From Fontisubflavum oceani (GTDB lineage Bacteria; Pseudomonadota; Alphaproteobacteria; Rhodobacterales; Rhodobacteraceae): a DNA stretch of 64,000 bases. Position 1 is the stretch's first letter, and each line of letters begins with the position of its first letter. The notes under the pieces are model-generated. The model did not search any database, was not told the origin of the DNA, and saw only the letters and a list, made by a program, of their open reading frames with translations. This document shows, in pieces, positions 57,747 to 64,000 of the stretch. The translations under genes were made by a program, and so were the position numbers. Where the stretch lies: contig NZ_CP129111.1 in NCBI RefSeq assembly GCF_030407165.1, positions 1,674,001 to 1,738,000 of the forward strand. The letters are read 5' to 3'.

Positions 57747-58157
57747 TTATGCAGTCTCTTTGGTATCACCGGCCGCGGGTGTGGCGAGGGTGTGAACCGC
57801 CGGAATGTCCCAGGCTTCGGCGATCTTGGCGTTTACGAACCGCCACACCACAACCGCGTCGATCAGCACCGGCGTGTCATCCAGGGTCATTGAATCCTTC
57901 ACATGAACAACCACCAGCTCATCCCCGATGGGCGTGGCCGAAACTGGATTGATCTTGAACGTCCCGTTTGTGGTGCCACCGATGCGCTCAAAGAAAGTGC
58001 GCAGACCGTTGAGGCCGACATAATCGCCCTCGATCCCCGGCAGCATGGGATTGAAGAAGTGCCACACAAACCCTTCGGCAAAAAGATCGGCGGCGCCGGC
58101 GAGATCGCTCAGATCGAGTTGGGAGAGCAATGCAACATTGGGGTGGGGATCAGTCAT
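57747..58157 (-). CDS. NTF2-like/SnoaL-type protein
   Basis: A 136-residue protein with the cone-shaped NTF2-like pattern: an N-terminal helix (DLAGAADLFAEGFVWHFFNP), a strand-rich middle (GDYVGLNGLRTFFERIGGTT) and DELVVVHVKDSMTLDDTPVL followed by VVVWRFVNAKIAEAWDIP. The C-terminal tail is short. SnoaL-like folds serve as isomerases, hydrolases or ligand binders, and the substrate here is unknown. It is a single gene convergent with rpoH. Confidence 0.8.
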   Translation of the reverse strand: MTDPHPNVALLSQLDLSDLAGAADLFAEGFVWHFFNPMLPGIEGDYVGLNGLRTFFERIGGTTNGTFKINPVSATPIGDELVVVHVKDSMTLDDTPVLIDAVVVWRFVNAKIAEAWDIPAVHTLATPAAGDTKETA

Positions 58158-58646
58158 CTCGGGCTTCGCCTTCCGCTGTATGATATCAGACCCCAGACGC
58201 TAACCGCGTTCCAGCACGTGCGTATTGATCTCCCTCAAAGCTCCGGTCTTAGGCTGTCGATTGGCGGGTTTGATACTCCCGGTCCGCGCCGATCGACCGA
58301 CAGATCCCGCCAGAAGCGCGCCACAGGTGAGTCGCGCGAGCTGCATGGGGCGATGGCTCGCGGAATCGCGGTCACAACACGGCCTCCGATTTCTCACGGT
58401 TCTGCGAGGTAAGTTACTGTTTTGGAGCGGTTTGTTGCGATTGATCACGGGGCCGTGGGGGCGCGTGACAAGGGGCAGGTGATGCAGATAGGTATGTGCA
58501 CATACGCACCAATATTCGTCATTTCTCACGCTTTCGTGGGGTGAAACACCGAAACACACCCCCTAAATTCATCTCATCGGACGCAGACAGCGCCCAACAC
58601 AACAACCAAGACACACGACAACACACACACCGAAAGGACACCCAAC
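58158..58646. other. Long gene-free region with palindrome and T-free leader
   Basis: Nearly 490 bases hold no credible gene on either strand. At 58492-58505 is the perfect 14-base palindrome GTATGTGCACATAC. From 58578 to 58646, just before the secreted-protein start, there are 69 bases without a single T on the plus strand and with few G, rich in CAA and CAC. Such a leader would be unstructured and might favour strong translation. The rest is ordinary-looking sequence. Confidence 0.6.
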
Positions 58647-59060
58647 ATGAAACGCATCGCACTCACCACCGCCCTCGCCCTGTCGCTCGCCGCTCCGGCT
58701 TTCGCAAGCGAGCAACTGGCCGCTTCCCTCGGCGTCGACGCCGGCGACTACACCGTGGCCGAACTGATCCAACTGCGTGACGCTTATGAGAACAACGACC
58801 GGGCTTATGTCGCCTTCCTGACCGGCGGCGGTTCGGAAACGATCTCCACGCAAAGCTTCGGTGGCGTTAACCGCGCATCTGAAATCGCGCTGAGCCAGCT
58901 GGAGCAGGATGACGAGCACATCCGCGCAAACTTCGTCCGCAACGGCGGCGCAGAAGTGGTCTCGACCCAAAGCTTCGGCGGTAACCCGGTTGTGGCAGAC
59001 TTCGCGCTCCGCACCCTGCAGGAAGACGACGAGCACATCCGCGCAAACGCGTTCAACTAA
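58647..59060 (+). CDS. Small secreted protein with two 39-residue repeats
   Basis: A 137-residue exported protein. The signal peptide (about 1-20, MKRIALTTALALSLAAPAFA) precedes an acidic domain. Two repeats follow: GGSETISTQSFGG ... LEQDDEHIRANFV (58824-58940) and GGAEVVSTQSFGG ... LQEDDEHIRANAF (58941-59057). STQSFGG and EDDEHIRAN are nearly unchanged. Function is unknown; related short proteins with the same STQSFGG motif may exist in roseobacters. A GAAAGGA site precedes the start, and a very strong terminator follows, which suggests high expression. Confidence 0.78.
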   Translation: MKRIALTTALALSLAAPAFASEQLAASLGVDAGDYTVAELIQLRDAYENNDRAYVAFLTGGGSETISTQSFGGVNRASEIALSQLEQDDEHIRANFVRNGGAEVVSTQSFGGNPVVADFALRTLQEDDEHIRANAFN

Positions 59061-59108
59061 TCCCCCAAGGCAATCGGGGGCCTCTCCCTCCCCCCAAATG
59101 CCCAAACA

Positions 59109-59142
59109 AAAGCCCCCCTTGCAAATCAGCAAGGGGGGCTTT
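59109..59142 (+). terminator. Very strong intrinsic terminator
   Basis: AAAGCCCCCCTTGC pairs perfectly with GCAAGGGGGGCTTT (14 bp) around AAATCA. The descending arm ends in TTT and TCTTGTG follows. It lies 48 bases after the secreted-protein gene. Confidence 0.88.
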
Positions 59143-59191
59143 CTTGTGACTGGACGCTGATCTAACACCGCGTCCGAGCAGGGAGGCGACT

Positions 59192-60157
59192 ATGACAAAT
59201 CACATCCGTTGGGGCGTTCTGGGTGCGTCGAATTTCGCGAAAACCACGATGGCGCCAGCAATCAACGAGGCGCGGCGCGGTGTCTTAGCGGCCGTTGCGA
59301 GCCGTCATACGGAAAAAGCGGCGCCTTTTGCCGAACTGGCCCCGGGGCTCCGTGTTCATAACAGCTATGACGCGCTCTTGGCGGACCCCGAGATTGATGC
59401 CGTTTACATCCCGCTGCCCAATGCGCTGCATGTGGAGTGGTCGCTCAAAGCCGCCGAGGCGGGCAAAGCGGTTCTTTGCGAAAAACCCATCGCGCTTACC
59501 GAGGCGGATTTTGATCGGCTGATCGCTGCGCGGGATCATCATGGTCCCCTGATCGCCGAAGCCTTCATGCCGGTGCATCATCCGCAATGGACCAAAACCC
59601 GCGATTTGATTGCCGAGGGCGCAATTGGCGATCTGCATCACGTCACCGGTGTCTTCACCTATGGCCTGAACGATCCGGCCAATGTGCGCAACAGTGCCGA
59701 TCTGGCCGGTGGCGCTCTGCGCGATGTAGGCGTCTACCCGATCGGTACGTTTCGGTTCGCCACCGGGCTGGAACCCGACGTGACCGGTGCCGAGATGATC
59801 CGCGAGGCGGGTGTCGACGCATCGACTTGGATTTCTGCACGAGCCGGGGAGGCGCGGTTGAGATTTCATGTCTCGATGCGGGCTTCGCGACGACAAGAGA
59901 TGGTGTTTGAAGGCACCCAAGGCCATATCCGCCTGCCCGCACCATTCAATGCAGGCAATCATGCCGAAGCGCAGGTGCAGCTGTGGCGAGATGGCCGGGA
60001 AGACCGCATCTTCCGCTTTCCGAAAGACCGGCAATATGTGGCCCAGGTGGAGGCATTTAATGCCGCGCTTCTTGATGGTGCGCCCTATGCCTGCCCGCTT
60101 GAGTTTTCGCGTGGCACGCAGGCCATGATTGATGCGGTGTTTGAGGTGGCGTCTTGA
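59192..60157 (+). CDS. Gfo/Idh/MocA family oxidoreductase
   Basis: A 321-residue NAD(P)-dependent sugar-type dehydrogenase. The Rossmann domain is RWGVLGASNFAKTTMAPAIN, with AVASRH, DAVYIPLPNALHVEWSLKAA and the catalytic-lysine motif CEKPIALTEAD. The C-terminal domain has FMPVHHPQWTKTRDL and GGALRDVGVYPI with the conserved Asp. Substrate is unknown; the family includes glucose-fructose, inositol and xylose dehydrogenases. AGGGAGGCG precedes the ATG. Confidence 0.9.
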   Translation: MTNHIRWGVLGASNFAKTTMAPAINEARRGVLAAVASRHTEKAAPFAELAPGLRVHNSYDALLADPEIDAVYIPLPNALHVEWSLKAAEAGKAVLCEKPIALTEADFDRLIAARDHHGPLIAEAFMPVHHPQWTKTRDLIAEGAIGDLHHVTGVFTYGLNDPANVRNSADLAGGALRDVGVYPIGTFRFATGLEPDVTGAEMIREAGVDASTWISARAGEARLRFHVSMRASRRQEMVFEGTQGHIRLPAPFNAGNHAEAQVQLWRDGREDRIFRFPKDRQYVAQVEAFNAALLDGAPYACPLEFSRGTQAMIDAVFEVAS

Positions 60158-60207
60158 GCTGCCCTTAGGGTAGTCTTACGCTGAATCCGTGACCCAGGAG
60201 AAATCAG

Positions 60208-60516
60208 ATGCCGCTCAGCGATGAAGAAAAGGTCGATGGCCGCCTGAATGGCGAGCAAGATGAACCCAGTGGTCGGGAAGGCCTGGTCATGCGGCTGATC
60301 TATATGATCATCATCGCCGTCATGATCAGCTTTGCGCAGACGGTCCTTGGCGTGCTGACGATTATCCAATTCGTCATCATGGTGATCAACAATGGCGAGC
60401 CGAATGCGCGCTTGGCCGAATTCGGCACCGATCTTGGCATTTGGATCGCCAAGGCCGCCCGGTTTCAGACCGCAGCCAGCGAGGTGAAACCCTGGCCCTG
60501 GACCGAGCTGGACTAG
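60208..60516 (+). CDS. DUF4389 family membrane protein
   Basis: A 102-residue protein: hydrophilic N-terminus, a hydrophobic block of one or two helices (about 27-60, VMRLIYMIIIAVMISFAQTV and LTIIQFVIMVINNGEPN), then a short conserved-looking C-terminus with WPWTELD. The central QTVLGVLTIIQF pattern fits DUF4389. The function is unknown. It follows the Gfo/Idh gene by 50 bases with a CAGGAG site, and its end overlaps the convergent aldolase-family gene by 4 bases. Confidence 0.8.
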   Translation: MPLSDEEKVDGRLNGEQDEPSGREGLVMRLIYMIIIAVMISFAQTVLGVLTIIQFVIMVINNGEPNARLAEFGTDLGIWIAKAARFQTAASEVKPWPWTELD

Positions 60517-61259
60517 TCTTTGTAGTCCGGTTGCTCCCGGTCGAGCATCCGTTTCAGATAAGCGAAATGCGCGAAACTGGCACCGGCATAGTCGGCCCAA
60601 CTGGCGGCTGTTTTGGCGGCAATCTCGTCTGACATGATGTTCAAGGGCTGGCCGCTGGCATAGGTGCGCATCTGAATTTCCGCCGCCTTTTCAAAGAAAT
60701 ACACCTGTTCGAAGGCCTCGGCGACGGTATCGGCAATGACGCTCAGCCCGTGATTGCCCATCATCAGGACCGAATGGTTGCCAAAGGCATGTGCGATCCG
60801 ATTGCCCTCTTCAGTGTCATCGGCCATGCCGCCAAAACCCAGATCGACGCCCATATGGAAGAACCGCGCGGTATTTTGGTCAATCGGATAAAGCCGGGGG
60901 TCTTTCAGGCCCGCAAGCGCCGTGGTGTGCGGCGGGTGCAGATGCAACATCACCCGGGCATTGGGCCGCAACCGATGGACGGTTCCATGGATGCACCAGG
61001 CCGAGGCATCCGGGGCCTGATCGGTCGCCATAATGCTCTCATCATCGGCATCCAGGACTTGCAAATCACTCGCTCTGATCTCCGCGAAATGCCGCCATTT
61101 CGGGTTCATCAGGAAGCGTTTCCCGTCGCTGGAGATCGCGGCGCTGAAATGATTGCCAACAGATTCGTGCCAGCCGAAATGAACCGCGAGGCGGAAGGCC
61201 GCGGCAAGGTCCACGCGGAGGGCCTGAACCTCGTCGGTGCTCAGATCCCGGGGACTCAT
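60513..61259 (-). CDS. Class II aldolase/adducin family protein
   Basis: A 248-residue metal-dependent aldolase-type protein. Family marks are FGWHESVGNHFSAAI, a zinc-binding HLHPPHTTALAG, and the later histidine in MGNHGLSVIA. Class II aldolases cleave or epimerise sugar phosphates and related hydroxy-acids, and the substrate here is unknown. It overlaps the upstream dioxygenase gene by 4 bases, so the two are translationally coupled and probably act on the same compound. The ATG at 61259 gives the family N-terminus. Confidence 0.88.
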   Translation of the reverse strand: MSPRDLSTDEVQALRVDLAAAFRLAVHFGWHESVGNHFSAAISSDGKRFLMNPKWRHFAEIRASDLQVLDADDESIMATDQAPDASAWCIHGTVHRLRPNARVMLHLHPPHTTALAGLKDPRLYPIDQNTARFFHMGVDLGFGGMADDTEEGNRIAHAFGNHSVLMMGNHGLSVIADTVAEAFEQVYFFEKAAEIQMRTYASGQPLNIMSDEIAAKTAASWADYAGASFAHFAYLKRMLDREQPDYKD

Positions 61260-62383
61260 GCGTGCCCCTGTGCGACCAGCGCGCGATATGTGCTGCGCAA
61301 CTCGCCCCGGTCGGTGTAGCAGCCGCGCAGATGACGCTCGCCAGAGGTCGCGGAATAGGCCTCGCGCCCATGGACGATGCGGTGATTGTCGAAACAGATG
61401 CACTCGCCCGCGTTGAGCCGGAATCGCATCAAATATGTCGGGTCATGCATATGGCGGGCAAAGCGCCAATAGGCCGGGTAGTATCGGTCGAGAAAGCGTT
61501 GATCGTGATCAAACACGTCCTGCAAATGGCCGCTGATAGTCAGCCCGGTGACCTCACCCCGCGTGTTCAGCTCAATCACCCGCTGCCGGGCGCGCATGTC
61601 GAAGCTTTCATGTTCGCAGAAAAACGGGATGTCGGTCTCCGCGAGCAGTGCGAAATCCTCCGGGTTCGAATTGCGGAAATCCTCGGCGACGGCGAGCCCG
61701 TCCAGAAACAGGCTGTCGCCGCCTGCCACGCTGTTCGCAAGGCAATGCAGGTACTGAATACCGGGCGGCAGATCCTCCGGTGGCAAATCCGTATGCATTT
61801 CCAAGGCCTTGGAGGTGAAGGCCAGGTTGGTCGGTTTGATATGGGTCTTGACCTCGAAGGATGGCCCAAAGAACGAAGCCCGAATATAGCCGAGGAGTCC
61901 GGCGGTGTCTTCCAACCCGGTTGGGTTCTCCGGCATCTCGGCCACAAGCGCCACGCCATCGGTCAGAAGTGCCTTGGCCCAGGCGGCTCGCTCTGCGGGA
62001 TTGGCGATCAACTCCGGCTGCGCGAAGCGCTGCATGTTGGGATAATGGTCGCTGAACCAGGGTTTTCGGGGCAGATCGGCGGGGTCGGGGCGCGGTGTGG
62101 CGCTGCTATTGGCTGCCAGGAACTCAAGACTGTGGCGGCTGATATGATCCTCGCCCTGCCACGAAATCACCAGATGGGTGTCCGTAATGTCTGCTGTCGT
62201 CGCGCGGGGTGGGGCGGGCAAGGTCTGAAGATCGAAACTCCGCTCACGGGTCTGGGGATCGAAGGAACTGGGGCAGTTATCGCGCAGCCAGAAATAGTTG
62301 AAATAGGCGGGCGCGCCATCTGTCAGGTGGAGCGTTAGGCCCTGATCCTGCAACGTGACGGCCGGTTTGGTCAGTGTGGTCAT
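61256..62383 (-). CDS. Gamma-butyrobetaine hydroxylase-like 2-oxoglutarate dioxygenase
   Basis: A 375-residue Fe(II)/2-oxoglutarate enzyme of the TauD/BBOX family. The N-terminal domain has YFNYFWLRDNCPSSFDPQTR, which resembles the BBOX zinc domain but keeps only one cysteine. The catalytic domain shows the iron ligands in EMHTDLP and IVHGREAY, with the oxoglutarate-binding Arg in ERHLRGCYTDRGEL. Carnitine-type substrates are possible but not certain. It is coupled to a class II aldolase gene, and a LysR gene diverges from its start. Confidence 0.87.
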   Translation of the reverse strand: MTTLTKPAVTLQDQGLTLHLTDGAPAYFNYFWLRDNCPSSFDPQTRERSFDLQTLPAPPRATTADITDTHLVISWQGEDHISRHSLEFLAANSSATPRPDPADLPRKPWFSDHYPNMQRFAQPELIANPAERAAWAKALLTDGVALVAEMPENPTGLEDTAGLLGYIRASFFGPSFEVKTHIKPTNLAFTSKALEMHTDLPPEDLPPGIQYLHCLANSVAGGDSLFLDGLAVAEDFRNSNPEDFALLAETDIPFFCEHESFDMRARQRVIELNTRGEVTGLTISGHLQDVFDHDQRFLDRYYPAYWRFARHMHDPTYLMRFRLNAGECICFDNHRIVHGREAYSATSGERHLRGCYTDRGELRSTYRALVAQGHA

Positions 62384-62503
62384 TACAGGTGTCCTGATCT
62401 TATGTTGTGCGCGTGAGGCTTCCCATATTCGTCAAGGTAAAATTGCCTTGCGTTTCCTGACAATGCGGAAAAAACTGATCATAATATAATTTGAAATGAT
62501 CAT

Positions 62504-63388
62504 ATGTCTGACCACATTCCGCTCCGCTTGCTCCAGGTTTTTGAAACCGTGATCCGCTCTGGTGGGTTCCGCCCGGCCAGCCGTATGCTGAATGTGAGCC
62601 AGGCGGCGGTGAGCCAATCAATACGGCAGCTTGAGGATTACCTCGGCATTCGCTTGCTCGACCGAAGCACCCGACCCGCGACACTCACCCGGGCCGGGCA
62701 GATCCTGCACGGCGCAACCAGTGAGGGCCTGGCGCGGATCGACGCGGCTTTGGAAGAGGTCCGCGCGCTTCAGCAAGAGGAAGACCCCGACACCATCACG
62801 CTTGCCTGTTCGGTCGGCGTGGCGACCTATTGGCTGATGCCGCGTCTGGCGCTGGTGACGGCAGAAATGCCCGAGATTGCCGTGAATGTTCTGACCACGC
62901 ATCATGGCGCGCCCGAATTGGCGCCGGGGGTCGATCTGGCGATCCGCTTTGGCGACGGTGCTTGGCAGGACGGGGCGGTCAGTCTTTTGTTCGAGGAATG
63001 CATCCGCCCGGTCTGTCACCCCAATCTCGCGGGGGCGGACTGGCAGCAGAACCCGGCCCTGCATGTCACGACCGACGATCCACGATGGGTGAACTGGGCG
63101 GCGTATCGGCGTCGCGCGGGCTTGTCGCCAAGCCAAGGGCGGGCGGTGCAGTTCACCAACTACGTCCAAGCGACGCAGGCGGCGTTGAACGGGCAGGGGG
63201 TGATGTTGGGCTGGCGCTCGATCACCGGCGATTTGGAAGCGACGGGGCAGCTTGTGCCGGTTGGGCCCGCAGTTGTCCCAGCCGATGATTTCTACCTCGT
63301 CGCGGCACGTGGCCCGGCCAAAGCCGAGACACGGGCGACCGTGGCCCAAGCCTTGCAACGAGCCGTGGGCGTTGTTGCAAAAGGGTAA
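62504..63388 (+). CDS. LysR family regulator (GcvA-like)
   Basis: A 294-residue regulator. The helix-turn-helix is PLRLLQVFETVIRSGGFRPASRMLNVSQAAVSQSIRQLE. The effector domain (TITLACSVGVATYWLMPRLA, GVDLAIRFGDGAWQD, GQGVMLGWRSITG) is closest to the GcvA-like group. It is divergent from the dioxygenase-aldolase pair with 120 bases between, so it probably controls them. The AT-rich ATAATATAATTTG segment just upstream of its start may hold a promoter. Confidence 0.9.
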   Translation: MSDHIPLRLLQVFETVIRSGGFRPASRMLNVSQAAVSQSIRQLEDYLGIRLLDRSTRPATLTRAGQILHGATSEGLARIDAALEEVRALQQEEDPDTITLACSVGVATYWLMPRLALVTAEMPEIAVNVLTTHHGAPELAPGVDLAIRFGDGAWQDGAVSLLFEECIRPVCHPNLAGADWQQNPALHVTTDDPRWVNWAAYRRRAGLSPSQGRAVQFTNYVQATQAALNGQGVMLGWRSITGDLEATGQLVPVGPAVVPADDFYLVAARGPAKAETRATVAQALQRAVGVVAKG

Positions 63389-63515
63389 GCAGACTGGTCA
63401 GGCGGTTTTTCGCCCGTTAGGCTAAGCCCAGAGTTCGATTTCCGACGCTGTATTATTTGATCACGCATTCAAAATGGGCCGCGGGTGCCCGGCGCCGCGG
63501 TGGACGGGGGACACC

Positions 63516-64000
63516 ATGGGCGCACCGATTACAGACGTTACCATTGTGGGCGGCGGCACGGCGGGGTGGCTAACCGCGACCTTGCTGCAAAGCATTCTGA
63601 CGCGGCCAGGGCGGGCCGGCAAAGACGTCAAAATCACCCTGATTGAATCGCCGAACGTGCCGACCGTCGGCGTGGGCGAGGCCACCGTGCCCGGCATGCC
63701 GCGCACGCTCAGAAATGCCGGAATCCCGGAGCAGGAGTTTTTCAAGACCTGCAATGCGTCCTTCAAACTCGGCGTGCTGTTTCGCAATTGGAATGTCGAT
63801 AAAGACGGCCAGCAGATTGATTATGTGAACCCGTTCAACCCGGTGCCCTCAGTCGAAGGTATCGACGCCGGGTATTTTATGCTGCGTCACGGGGCCGGGG
63901 CGCTGGATTTCGTGCAAACCTATTCTGCAGCTGTCGATTTGGCCCGCGCGTTCAAAGGGCCGCGTGCGCTTGGGGCCAAAGAGTATGATCGGCGGATCGG
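63516..64000 (+). CDS. Flavin-dependent tryptophan-halogenase-family protein, cut by the window end
   Basis: The first 161 codons of a longer gene. It starts MGAPITDVTIVGGGTAGWLT, the FAD-binding GXGXXG motif of flavin-dependent halogenases, followed by ITLIESPNVPTVGVGEATVP, a segment matching the GEAT motif of tryptophan halogenases, and CNASFKLGVLFRNWN. The WXWXIP motif would lie beyond the window. Substrate and partner flavin reductase cannot be seen. A GGGGGACACC stretch precedes the ATG. Confidence 0.85.
   Translation, partial: MGAPITDVTIVGGGTAGWLTATLLQSILTRPGRAGKDVKITLIESPNVPTVGVGEATVPGMPRTLRNAGIPEQEFFKTCNASFKLGVLFRNWNVDKDGQQIDYVNPFNPVPSVEGIDAGYFMLRHGAGALDFVQTYSAAVDLARAFKGPRALGAKEYDRRI

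Overview
The window is a GC-rich (about 60-65%) alphaproteobacterial chromosome segment, most likely from a marine member of the Rhodobacterales (Roseobacter group). Supporting signs are the riboflavin order nrdR-ribD ... ribE-ribBA-ribH-nusB, an rpoH sigma-32 gene, a tRNA-His with A73 and no encoded G-1, Xsc/TauZ-type sulfonate genes with a TRAP transporter, MmcB, PCu(A)C, and many small families (DUF2161, DUF2189, DUF4389, DUF6324, DUF6476) that I associate with this order. Assignments come from reading motifs only; no database search was possible.

Layout. 1-1.7 kb: an AT-richer accessory edge with a membrane protein fragment and a HAD phosphatase. 1.7-10.4 kb: housekeeping and stress genes (Lrp with a Leu/Glu-type dehydrogenase, low-molecular-weight phosphatase, sirtuin, PCu(A)C, L28, OhrR-like regulator, SDR, YjbQ, dodecin). 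10.6-20.6 kb: nrdR and the riboflavin pathway through nusB, interrupted by an opposite-strand capsule block (KpsC, Wza/KpsD-like lipoprotein, KpsS). 20.7-27.1 kb: an alkaline-phosphatase-like protein lacking the usual metal-binding histidines, an ArsR/SRPBCC pair behind a large palindrome, MmcB, an antiporter and a MarR-GNAT fusion. 27.2-36.0 kb: a sulfonate catabolic cluster (IclR regulator, three TRAP subunits, GMC dehydrogenase, Xsc, TauZ), best read as isethionate uptake and oxidation to sulfoacetaldehyde, then acetyl phosphate plus sulfite.

36.1-51.3 kb is the most unusual region. An IalB-type secreted protein stands divergent to a giant inverse-autotransporter adhesin of about 3,498 residues: signal peptide, intimin/invasin-type beta-barrel, and a very long repeat passenger likely to form parallel beta-helices. 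It is followed by three tandem stand-alone phage-tail-collar proteins, a beta-propeller-like protein, an acetyltransferase and a convergent DUF6916-like protein. No phage genes accompany them. This looks like a surface-adhesion or surface-display locus.

51.6-64 kb: tRNA-His, oxyR/katG, a DUF6476 protein and an RluA-family synthase whose start codons abut, rpoH, a small secreted repeat protein with a T-free leader, a Gfo/Idh oxidoreductase, a dioxygenase/class II aldolase operon with a divergent LysR gene, and the start of a flavin-dependent halogenase.

Caution on the sequence. Eleven apparent single-base frameshifts interrupt seven genes (five of them in the giant gene, plus ribBA, oxyR, the GMC dehydrogenase, the TRAP large permease and two hypothetical genes). 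In every gene the length becomes a multiple of three after the minimal correction. Because otherwise intact and probably essential genes are hit, consensus indel errors are the simplest explanation. Those genes are therefore annotated at full length with the break positions stated.
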